32,613 nt of DNA, from positions 1 to 32,613 of the forward strand of contig JABDGV010000012.1 in assembly GCA_013285825.1 (NCBI GenBank). Reading direction: 5' to 3'. This DNA is from Bacteroidota bacterium (GTDB lineage Bacteria > Chlamydiota > Chlamydiia > Chlamydiales > FEN-1388). The position numbers and the translations under genes are program-made. Under the pieces are notes generated by a model that was given only the letters and a program-made list of their open reading frames with translations, had not been told where the DNA came from and did not search any database. Below are positions 24,724-31,516 of this stretch, in pieces (position 1 is the stretch's first letter; every line of letters starts with the position of its first letter).

Positions 24724-25145
24724 TAAAACAATTCCAAGGACTTTGCTACAAAGTAGGCAATAATCGCTACAAAACCCATGCCTAAGATCCAAAAGGCGTT
24801 GGGAATCCACTTGACTCCACCGCCAGGACCGCCTCGAGTCTCAAGAGTACCTATTCCATAAGCAAACTCTTGACTGATCGGCTTTCGGAAAATATCTGCA
24901 TGTTCCGTAACAAGCTTGTCGCCATCTAGTCCTACAAAGGCTGCATACTGACGCACAAAGCCTTGAGCATAGATTGGAGAGATAAGCTTTTCCATCTGAC
25001 CATCTTCAATAGCCTGAAGATAGGTCATCCTGACAGAAGTTGCGTTCTCTACCTCTTTCAAGGAGAGATTCAACTCTTTACGCTTCTGCCGAAATAGCTC
25101 GCCAATCGCTTGAGCATCCATAACTTGCGGACCCTGCTGCGACAT
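24723..25145 (-). CDS. rodZ: RodZ-like helix-turn-helix membrane protein
   Basis: 140 residues: an HTH_25-type domain (about 12-80, IGELFRQKRKELNLSLKEVENATSV then YLQAIEDGQ), a linker, and one membrane helix (113-135) very near the C-terminus. RodZ links MreB filaments to the wall-synthesis machinery; in Chlamydia MreB and RodZ take over septum assembly in the absence of FtsZ, and chlamydial RodZ has about this length with no large periplasmic domain. The start is at 25145, where GGGAGG ends four bases before the ATG. The frame is open to 25325, but that extension is the intergenic palindrome. It lies next to rnhC as in C. trachomatis (CT008/CT009). Confidence 0.88.
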   Translation of the reverse strand: MSQQGPQVMDAQAIGELFRQKRKELNLSLKEVENATSVRMTYLQAIEDGQMEKLISPIYAQGFVRQYAAFVGLDGDKLVTEHADIFRKPISQEFAYGIGTLETRGGPGGGVKWIPNAFWILGMGFVAIIAYFVAKSLELF

Positions 25146-25175
25146 TAAGCCTCCCAAATACCAATTTTTTTGAAG

Positions 25176-25335
25176 TATACACATTATGATTGAAGGGTTG
25201 GAATTTAGCAAGAGCAACAGCTCATCTAGGTCAGTTAAAAAATCGCACCCATAGTCTACTATGGTAAGATTTTTTAACTGACCTAGATGAGCTGTTGCTG
25301 AAGCTAAAGCCAATTCTTGAATCATAATGTGTATA
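25176..25335. repeat. 160-bp near-perfect palindrome between rodZ and rnhC
   Basis: The arms 25176-25244 and 25268-25335 agree at 61 of 69 aligned columns, with one gap. The inner 32 bases of each arm (25213-25244, 25268-25299) match exactly. The 23-base centre holds a further 6-base stem (CCATAG / CTATGG at 25249-25254 and 25259-25264). Confidence 0.95.
25183..25211 (-). promoter_or_regulatory. Promoter of rodZ-popT
   Basis: On the minus strand TTGCTA (25206-25211) and CATAAT (25183-25188) are 17 bases apart. Transcription would start near 25176, leaving about 30 bases of leader with a strong ribosome site. The promoter lies wholly within the left arm of the palindrome. Confidence 0.6.
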
Positions 25336-25388
25336 TACCCGACTTGTGTTAAATTTTCAAAGCAAGCGCTTAAGATATAGAACTAAAT

Positions 25389-26288
25389 ATGAAAAATGAA
25401 CCGAAATCCTACGTTTTTACTGTCGATGCCACCCCTGAACTTGTAGAAAAAATGAGGGATGATCTCTCTTGCAAAGGCTATACTTTCTCAACTCTTGCCT
25501 ATGCCCATTTCTCAGCAAAAGCTGATGGAGTTTCCTGCACACTCTACACCTCAGGAAAACTGGTCATTCAAGGAAAAAAATGCAAAGAGCTCATTGAATT
25601 TTATATAGAACCAGAAATTCTCAAATGCATAGGTATTACCTGCGAACTGGTAGATAAAACTCCCAGGATCGGCTGCGATGAGGCGGGTAAGGGTGATTTT
25701 TTTGGACCTCTCGTAATTGCAGCAGCATATGTTGAACCATCAACAATCGTCCAGCTCATCGATCTTGGTGTTACTGATTCAAAAAAACTCTCCGATCCAA
25801 AAATTATGAAAATGTCCGCCGAGATCAAAAAGATTATTCCACATGAAATAGTTAGGATCTCGCCTCATAAATACAATGAGTTGTATGCAAACTTTCAAAA
25901 CTTAAATTCTCTTCTTGCATGGGGACATGCAACAGCCATGCAGGCGCTCATCGCCAAAACAAACTGTACAAACGTCCTCGTTGACCAGTTTGCTAACGAG
26001 TATGTACTTGAACGTGCAGTTAAATTGAAAAAACTCGATATCACACTTACCCAGCGCACAAAGGGCGAATCAGACATTGCAGTAGCTGCAGCATCCATTC
26101 TTGCACGTGCCGGCTTTGTTGAAGGAATCGAAGCTTTGGAAAAGCAATTTGGAGCTCTTCTGCCAAAAGGTGCCTCCCAAGCTGTTATCTTGGCAGGCAA
26201 AGAGTTCGTTGCAAAACAGGGAAGAGATGATCTCCGATACGTTGCCAAACTCCATTTTACAACAGCTCAAACCGTACTAAGGGAGTGA
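25389..26288 (+). CDS. rnhC: Ribonuclease HIII
   Basis: Endonuclease that cuts RNA in RNA-DNA hybrids. The 299-residue product has the N-terminal TBP-like substrate-binding domain typical of RNase HIII (about 1-85). The catalytic domain follows, with DEAGKGD (97-103) giving the first acidic residues, TDSKKLSD, VLVDQF and GESDIAVAAASILAR supplying the rest. The DEAGKGDFFGP form separates it from RNase HII. Chlamydiae use RNase HIII alongside RNase HII. There is no ribosome site before the ATG, which is the only sensible start for the domain. It is followed six bases later by recN. Confidence 0.93.
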   Translation: MKNEPKSYVFTVDATPELVEKMRDDLSCKGYTFSTLAYAHFSAKADGVSCTLYTSGKLVIQGKKCKELIEFYIEPEILKCIGITCELVDKTPRIGCDEAGKGDFFGPLVIAAAYVEPSTIVQLIDLGVTDSKKLSDPKIMKMSAEIKKIIPHEIVRISPHKYNELYANFQNLNSLLAWGHATAMQALIAKTNCTNVLVDQFANEYVLERAVKLKKLDITLTQRTKGESDIAVAAASILARAGFVEGIEALEKQFGALLPKGASQAVILAGKEFVAKQGRDDLRYVAKLHFTTAQTVLRE

Positions 26289-26294
26289 CTATAC

Positions 26295-27923
26295 ATGCTC
26301 CATCGGCTTCTGATTAAGAATTTGGTTCTCGTTACTAATTGCGATATTGAACTGCAGCCCGGTTTCAACGTAATTACTGGTGAAACAGGTGCTGGAAAAT
26401 CGGTCTTTTTAACAGCCCTCTCACTTCTTATGGGCGAGCGTGCAGATAGTGAGACGGTTCGGCACGGTGAAGAGATGGCCATAATAGAGGCAACTTTTGC
26501 CACATCAATAGATCTTTTAAGCCTAGCGCAAACTCTTGGTGTCGACTTATCGGATGAGTCCTATATCATCATTCGGCGAGAAGTGTCTCGAAATGGGAAG
26601 AGCCGCAGCCTAATTAATGGACAGGTAGTCGCAAACAGCGTACTCAAACAAATTACACCCTCTTTAGTTGAAGAATGCGGCCAGCATGCTCATCTCAAAC
26701 TAAAAACTGCTACCTCTGCAAGAGACTTTCTAGACAACTTTGCAGAGCTTGCCCCTCTATTGGAAAAGTTCCAAGAATCACTTCAAGAAGAGCAGGGACT
26801 TTCAAACAAAGCCCTAGAGCTGCAAAAGCAGCTTGAAAAAAGAGATGCACGTCTTAAGACACTTAAAGAGACAATTTCAGAAATTGAACAGGCGAAACTC
26901 AAAGAGGGTGAAGACGAGGAGCTTTTTGCTCGCTACAGCAAGCTGGAGCATAGCCACGAGCTCAGAGAACAGTTTCAAGCTATTCAAGGCTTACTTGAAA
27001 ACGACCGAGGAGGCATACTTACTCTCGTTAAGCGACTAAAACCGCTTCTAGAAAAGGCTCAAACACTCTCTGATGATGTTGCTGAATCCACAACTCATCT
27101 CAACAGCGCCTTAGCAGAGCTTCAAGAACTCTCCTATTTAATCCAAAAAGAGCACTCTCGAGTTGATGTCAACCCGCAAGTACTTGATAAAATGAAAGAG
27201 CGTCTTTCCCTTTATGATAAACTTAAGCGGCGCTATGGACCCTCACTTGTTGATATTCAACGAGCTCTAACTCAGATGCATCTTGAAAAAGAGACTTTTC
27301 AACAATTAGATCAACAGCTTCTTGAAACCCAAGAAGCCTTAATTAAGGTTCAAGCCAACACAAACGCATTTGCTCTCAAAATACATACTTCGCGTGAAAA
27401 ATCAGCACGCCTCTTAAGCAAAGCAATTCAGGCCGAAATCAGAGAATTGAACATGCCGCATGCGGAGTTTCTAGTTGAACTTGCACCCGCTCTCCGCACC
27501 TCTTTCGGCGATGATAAAGTAACATTTATGCTCAAACCAAATCCGGGCGAAAAGCAGGTGGCCGTTCATGAGTCTGCGAGCGGAGGAGAATTAGCTCGCC
27601 TCTTTCTCGCTCTCCAGCTGGCACTTTTTCAAAAAGCCCCTAAAAGATCCCTGCTGTTTGATGAAATTGATGCCAATATTGGCGGAGAGACGGCAACAGT
27701 TGTGGGAAAGAAACTTAAAAACCTCGGCACGTCCACCCAAATCCTCTGTATCACCCATTTTCCTCAAGTGGCAAGCTTTGCAGATGCTCACTTCCGCATT
27801 GAGAAGGAAGTTATTGAAGGCAGAACTATATCTCAGATCAATCGCCTCGTACGACCAAACGATATTGAATTTGAACTTAAGCGTATGATGGGAAACATTC
27901 ACCAAGGAACTAAAAGCCCGTGA
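26295..27923 (+). CDS. recN: DNA repair protein RecN
   Basis: SMC-like ATPase acting early in repair of double-strand breaks. The 542-residue product has Walker A GETGAGKS (29-36), long coiled-coil arms (about 140-210 and 280-380), the ABC signature ASGGELARL, Walker B SLLFDEIDANIGG, and the His-containing switch ITHFPQVASFADAHF. Size is close to E. coli RecN (553). GGGAG lies upstream of the ATG. It probably forms an operon with rnhC and with the flavoprotein gene, whose GTG start overlaps the recN stop in GTGA. Confidence 0.95.
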   Translation: MLHRLLIKNLVLVTNCDIELQPGFNVITGETGAGKSVFLTALSLLMGERADSETVRHGEEMAIIEATFATSIDLLSLAQTLGVDLSDESYIIIRREVSRNGKSRSLINGQVVANSVLKQITPSLVEECGQHAHLKLKTATSARDFLDNFAELAPLLEKFQESLQEEQGLSNKALELQKQLEKRDARLKTLKETISEIEQAKLKEGEDEELFARYSKLEHSHELREQFQAIQGLLENDRGGILTLVKRLKPLLEKAQTLSDDVAESTTHLNSALAELQELSYLIQKEHSRVDVNPQVLDKMKERLSLYDKLKRRYGPSLVDIQRALTQMHLEKETFQQLDQQLLETQEALIKVQANTNAFALKIHTSREKSARLLSKAIQAEIRELNMPHAEFLVELAPALRTSFGDDKVTFMLKPNPGEKQVAVHESASGGELARLFLALQLALFQKAPKRSLLFDEIDANIGGETATVVGKKLKNLGTSTQILCITHFPQVASFADAHFRIEKEVIEGRTISQINRLVRPNDIEFELKRMMGNIHQGTKSP

Positions 27924-28540
27924 ACAAAATATGTATACTAATCTCTCTACTACTTTCTACAACCCTTACTGCCGAATCAAAAGTATTAGCTTTTGCTGGA
28001 AGCACAAGACATGACTCTTATAACAAAAAACTCGTTCACGAAGCTGCATCTATTGCAAAGCAGATGGGAGCAGCTGTTACAGTCCTTGACCTTAATGACT
28101 ATCCAATCCCCTTATACGACGAAGATCTTGAATCAACTCATGGGATGCCCTTGAATGCCAAACGCATTCGAGATCTTATGATCGAAAGCCAAGCAATTAT
28201 TATCGCATCTCCCGAATACAATGCCTCGATTCCAGCCGTTTTAAAAAATGTGATTGACTGGGCATCAAGAGATGAAGCTTCTCAATCCTCCAGAGCTGCA
28301 TTCAAAGGAAAAAAATTTGCCATCATGAGTGCATCTCCAAGCCCATTAGGTGGCAAAAATGCGCTTGTAGACCTAAAAGCAATTATTGAGGCCGTTGGCG
28401 GAGAAGTTGTACAAGTACAAACATGCATACCTGATGCTTATAATGCATTTGATGCTGCAGGCCACATAAAAGACAAAAAAATCGAAGAGCAGCTTAAAAA
28501 CGAAATAAAGCTTTTAGAGATAGTCCAATACAAGTCTTGA
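27920..28540 (+). CDS. NADPH-dependent FMN reductase-family flavoprotein with signal peptide
   Basis: 206 residues of the flavodoxin-like NADPH-dependent FMN reductase family (PF03358): the phosphate-binding loop AGSTRHDSYNKKL, VLDLNDYPIPLYDED, and the flavin/interface motif ASPEYNASIPAVLKNVIDW. Members reduce FMN, quinones, azo dyes or chromate; the substrate here is unknown. Unusually, about 19 residues precede the family start and look like a signal peptide (MNKICILISLLLSTTLTA). The GTG start overlaps recN by four bases. A start closer to the domain would remove this segment, but none with a ribosome site is apparent. Confidence 0.85.
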   Translation: MNKICILISLLLSTTLTAESKVLAFAGSTRHDSYNKKLVHEAASIAKQMGAAVTVLDLNDYPIPLYDEDLESTHGMPLNAKRIRDLMIESQAIIIASPEYNASIPAVLKNVIDWASRDEASQSSRAAFKGKKFAIMSASPSPLGGKNALVDLKAIIEAVGGEVVQVQTCIPDAYNAFDAAGHIKDKKIEEQLKNEIKLLEIVQYKS

Positions 28541-28605
28541 CATATTACCACCTGTTAGAGAAATAACTACATTTAGAAACACCTTTAACTCATAAGGGAC
28601 TTTCG

Positions 28606-29472
28606 ATGAAAAAAATTATTATTTCTTCATTTATTTTTATATGCACCTTCGCTATCGGACTCAATGGAGCCCTTACTATTCCCAATAATGCTCAAAAAAT
28701 TGAGTGCCAGATTCAGCCAGTAGCTGTAACACAGCAAGGACCAAACATCCCAAAATCCATTGGGGCTGGCAGAGGGAGAAGCTCATTTCCCAATATCCCA
28801 ACAGGATTTTCAACAAGCGCAAACTGGAGCGGCTATGTAGCTGCAAGAAGTCTTAAGCATCCAGAATGTAAAGCAGTCTCCTCAGTTTCGGGCTATTGGA
28901 CTGTTCCACAGCTCAATCCATCACCCAATGATGCCTTTTGCGGTATTTGGGTAGGTATAGATGGATATAAGAATTCACCCACTGTAGAACAAATTGGCAC
29001 AGCCCATAATTGGATAGGCGGTGCACAAACAAACTATGCATGGTTCGAAATGTATCCAGAGCAGGCATTTATAATCGCCGGCTTTCCTGTAAATATAGGC
29101 GATGTCATCGGTGCAGAGGTATCTTATATCGGGAATCATACATTCCAGCTTACCATTCATAACGTTACTCAAAGCCTCTACACAACTATCCCACCAGCTG
29201 CCACTGTTTCCTATTTCGCAAAAAGAAACACAGCTGAATGGATTGTAGAAGCTCCCTCAATGAACAGCCAAATCCAGCCCTTGTCCAACTATGGCTCTGT
29301 GATCTTTAGCAATTGCTCTACAACAATCCAAGGCAGAACCGGCTCTATTAACAGCGGTAGATGGAACTATAATGCAATCACTATGTCAAAGACACAAGGG
29401 GTAGCTGAATCTGTACCTTCAACTCTTGGATTTGGCGGCACAAGCTTTAGCGCAAGCTGGCAGAATCAATAG
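28606..29472 (+). CDS. Secreted G1 (eqolisin-like) glutamic peptidase, copy 1
   Basis: 288 residues: a signal peptide (MKKIIISSFIFICTFAIGLNGA), a short pro-region, then a beta-rich domain beginning STSANWSGYVA. The motif order matches peptidase family G1/A4: WTVP, IWVGIDGY with Gln129 in VEQIG, WFEMYP, a FPVNIGD segment, LTIHNVTQ, and AEWIVEAPS with Glu215. Aligned by eye with scytalidoglutamic peptidase, Gln129 and Glu215 fall at the catalytic Gln53 and Glu136. Such enzymes are acid peptidases best known from fungi, with scattered bacterial members. AAGGGA six bases upstream supports the start. First of three tandem paralogues and the most diverged at the N-terminus of the mature domain. Confidence 0.82.
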   Translation: MKKIIISSFIFICTFAIGLNGALTIPNNAQKIECQIQPVAVTQQGPNIPKSIGAGRGRSSFPNIPTGFSTSANWSGYVAARSLKHPECKAVSSVSGYWTVPQLNPSPNDAFCGIWVGIDGYKNSPTVEQIGTAHNWIGGAQTNYAWFEMYPEQAFIIAGFPVNIGDVIGAEVSYIGNHTFQLTIHNVTQSLYTTIPPAATVSYFAKRNTAEWIVEAPSMNSQIQPLSNYGSVIFSNCSTTIQGRTGSINSGRWNYNAITMSKTQGVAESVPSTLGFGGTSFSASWQNQ

Positions 29473-29479
29473 TTTTTTA

Positions 29480-29510
29480 CTTCTGCTTTGTTGTTTCAAC
29501 AGAGCAGAAG
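29480..29510 (+). repeat. 3' hairpin of G1 peptidase copy 1
   Basis: CTTCTGCTTTGTT (29480-29492) pairs with AACAGAGCAGAAG (29498-29510) with one wobble. A T-rich run follows several bases later. Related hairpins follow copies 2 and 3. Confidence 0.8.
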
Positions 29511-29548
29511 CCTTTAATATTTTTTCTTAAATTTCAATCGCACAACTA

Positions 29549-29577
29549 TTTTTTTAATGTACATTATTCAGGTAAGG
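29549..29577 (+). promoter_or_regulatory. Duplicated upstream block of G1 peptidase copy 2
   Basis: Seven Ts, AATGTACATTATTCAGGTAAGG. It matches 30532-30560 ahead of copy 3 at 27 of 29 bases and is placed 39 bases before the start codon in each case. A likely promoter or leader element carried with the duplicated gene. Confidence 0.55.
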
Positions 29578-29615
29578 TCTCTTTCTGAAACCCCTTCAAC
29601 TTGAAAGGAAGTTCC

Positions 29616-30479
29616 ATGAAAAAAACTGTTTTCTCTTCATTCATCTGCCTGTGCACGCTTGCAAGCGGACTCTATGGCACGCTTACTATTCCCAATAATG
29701 CACAAAAAATTGAGTGCCAGATCCAGCCAGTGACTGTAACACCTCAAGGGCCAAATATCCGAAAATCACCTGGAAATAGTGATGGAAATAGCACGTATCC
29801 CCACCTTCCAACAATGTATTCAACAAGCTCCAACTGGAGCGGATATGCGGCAGCTACAAGTCTAAAACATCCAAAAGATAAATCCGTTTCCTCTGTATCG
29901 GGTTTTTGGACAGTTCCAACACTCTTTCCACTGCCGAATGATGCCTATACTGCATCTTGGGTAGGTATAGATGGATATTCATCACAAACCGTAGAGCAAA
30001 TTGGCACACTCCAAAACTGGATAAGCGGTGCACAGGAAAACTTTGCATTCTTTGAAATGTATCCACAACCGGCATTTTTAATCGTCGGATTTCCTGTAAA
30101 CAATGGCGATGTTGTCGGTGGTGATGTAACGTACCTTGGAGATCACATCTTCGAACTGACTCTCTATAATGTTACTCAAAGCGTTTATACTATTATTCCA
30201 ACCTCTTACACCAAGTCAAAGATCGCAAAGAGAAACTCTGCTGAATGGATAGTAGAAGCACCCTCCTTGAACAACCAAGTACTGCCATTAGCAAACTACG
30301 GCACTATCAACTTCACCAATTGCCAAACTACAATAAAAGGCCATACAGGTTCAATTAGCAACCGCCGATGGAAATATGATGCAATCACTATGGCAAAGAT
30401 AAAAAGTGCACCAGAATCTGTACCTTCAAGTCTTGGATTTGGCGGCACAAGCTTTAGCACTGTCTGGTATAATCAATAA
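29616..30479 (+). CDS. Secreted G1 (eqolisin-like) glutamic peptidase, copy 2
   Basis: 287 residues from the ATG at 29616; an in-frame TTG at 29601 is upstream of the ribosome site AAAGGAAG and is rejected. Signal peptide MKKTVFSSFICLCTLASGLYG, then the conserved pro-segment LTIPNNAQKIECQIQP shared by all copies. Mature-domain motifs are SNWSGYAA, WTVP, SWVGIDGY with Gln128 in VEQIG, FFEMYP, GFPVNNGD and AEWIVEAPS with Glu214, both catalytic positions intact. Closer in sequence to copy 3 than to copy 1. The Cys in the pro-segment (ECQIQ) may pair with a later Cys (TNCQT). Probably exported by Sec; cleavage of host or self proteins is unknown. Confidence 0.82.
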   Translation: MKKTVFSSFICLCTLASGLYGTLTIPNNAQKIECQIQPVTVTPQGPNIRKSPGNSDGNSTYPHLPTMYSTSSNWSGYAAATSLKHPKDKSVSSVSGFWTVPTLFPLPNDAYTASWVGIDGYSSQTVEQIGTLQNWISGAQENFAFFEMYPQPAFLIVGFPVNNGDVVGGDVTYLGDHIFELTLYNVTQSVYTIIPTSYTKSKIAKRNSAEWIVEAPSLNNQVLPLANYGTINFTNCQTTIKGHTGSISNRRWKYDAITMAKIKSAPESVPSSLGFGGTSFSTVWYNQ

Positions 30480-30489
30480 ATTTTTTTAA

Positions 30490-30525
30490 CACTTCTGCTT
30501 TGTTCTCAGAAACAAAGCAGAAGTG
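30490..30525 (+). repeat. 3' hairpin of G1 peptidase copy 2
   Basis: A perfect 15-base stem, CACTTCTGCTTTGTT against AACAAAGCAGAAGTG, with a 6-base loop, 10 bases after the stop. A run of seven Ts begins a few bases downstream. Confidence 0.85.
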
Positions 30526-30531
30526 AACATC

Positions 30532-30560
30532 TTTTTTTAATGTACATAATTCAGTTAAGG
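30532..30560 (+). promoter_or_regulatory. Duplicated upstream block of G1 peptidase copy 3
   Basis: Seven Ts, AATGTACATAATTCAGTTAAGG, the counterpart of 29549-29577. It contains TACATAAT, usable as an extended -10 (TGTACATAAT). Confidence 0.55.
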
Positions 30561-30599
30561 TGAATTTCTAAAAACACCTTTACCTAAAAGGAAAGTTCT

Positions 30600-31466
30600 A
30601 TGAAAAAACATCTTATTTCTTCATTCATTTGCTTATGTACGTTCGCAAGCGGACTGCATGCCTCGCTCACAATTCCCAATAACGCTCAAAAAATTGAGTG
30701 CCAGATTCAGCCAGTAGCTGTAACGCCTCAGGGACCTAATATCCAAAAATCACCTCCGGGCACTCCTCCAGGCCGAAATACGCTTCCTCACTCTCCAACA
30801 AAATTTTCAACAAGCTCTAACTGGAGCGGCTATGCAGCGGCAACAAGTTTGAGCAATCCATCAAGTAAATCGGTTACTAATGTCTCAGGTTTTTGGACAA
30901 TTCCAAGACTCTCTCCCTCGGCAAATAATGCCTACACAGCAATTTGGGTCGGTATAGATGGATATAAATCATCAACTGTAGAACAAATTGGCACACTCCA
31001 AAACTGGATAAGCGGTGCACAGCAAAACTTTGCATTCTTTGAAATGTATCCTCAAGGAGCGTTTATAATTGTTGGCTTTCCAACAAATGTTGGCGATCTC
31101 ATGGGCGCAGAAGTATCCTATGTTGGAAATAATACGTTCCAGCTGCTCCTACTTAATGCGACACATAGCCTCTACACAATTATTCCATTTTCCTACACAG
31201 TATCCAAGACTGCACTAAGAAACTCATCTGAATGGATAGTTGAAGCACCATCGTTAAACAACACTGTTCTGCCATTAGCAAATTATGGCTCTGTGACCTT
31301 TTCCAACTGCTTTGCAACAATCAATGGAACGACGGGTTCAATCAATAACTCTCATTGGAAAAATGACCCAATCACAATGACAAATAGCAAAGGTCAACCA
31401 AAATCAGTACCATCAAATCTTGGATTCGGTGGAACAATGTTCAGTACTATCTGGAAAAATCAATAG
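30600..31466 (+). CDS. Secreted G1 (eqolisin-like) glutamic peptidase, copy 3
   Basis: 288 residues. Signal peptide MKKHLISSFICLCTFASGLHA, the shared pro-segment LTIPNNAQKIECQIQP, and a Pro/Gly-rich linker (PPGTPPG). The mature part has SNWSGYAA, WTIP, IWVGIDGY with Gln129 in VEQIG, FFEMYP, GFPTNVGD and SEWIVEAPS with Glu215. The Ala before Glu is Ser here, otherwise the catalytic motifs are intact. AAAGGAAAG upstream of the ATG is a good ribosome site. The array ends here; the next gene is unrelated. Confidence 0.82.
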   Translation: MKKHLISSFICLCTFASGLHASLTIPNNAQKIECQIQPVAVTPQGPNIQKSPPGTPPGRNTLPHSPTKFSTSSNWSGYAAATSLSNPSSKSVTNVSGFWTIPRLSPSANNAYTAIWVGIDGYKSSTVEQIGTLQNWISGAQQNFAFFEMYPQGAFIIVGFPTNVGDLMGAEVSYVGNNTFQLLLLNATHSLYTIIPFSYTVSKTALRNSSEWIVEAPSLNNTVLPLANYGSVTFSNCFATINGTTGSINNSHWKNDPITMTNSKGQPKSVPSNLGFGGTMFSTIWKNQ

Positions 31467-31479
31467 ATTTTTTTAGTCG

Positions 31480-31511
31480 CTTCTGCTTTGTTCAAAGAAG
31501 CAAAGCAGAAG
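31480..31511 (+). repeat. 3' hairpin of G1 peptidase copy 3
   Basis: CTTCTGCTTTG (31480-31490) pairs perfectly with CAAAGCAGAAG (31501-31511) around a 10-base loop. It ends five bases before the next gene's ATG, so it could also cover that gene's ribosome site (AGAAG). Confidence 0.8.
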
Positions 31512-31516
31512 TGTTC

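Noticed and set aside
24724..24810. 29-residue extension of the DUF368 protein
   Set aside because: It overlaps rodZ out of frame. The TAATG junction and the family start favour 24723.
25146..25325. N-terminal 60-residue extension of RodZ from an ATG at 25325
   Set aside because: It is the translation of the palindrome. The strong GGGAGG site before the ATG at 25145 and the usual RodZ length support the shorter form.
29480..29510. Classical intrinsic terminator after G1 copy 1
   Set aside because: The stem is good, but CC and a mixed stretch separate it from the T run, so I record a conserved hairpin rather than a terminator.
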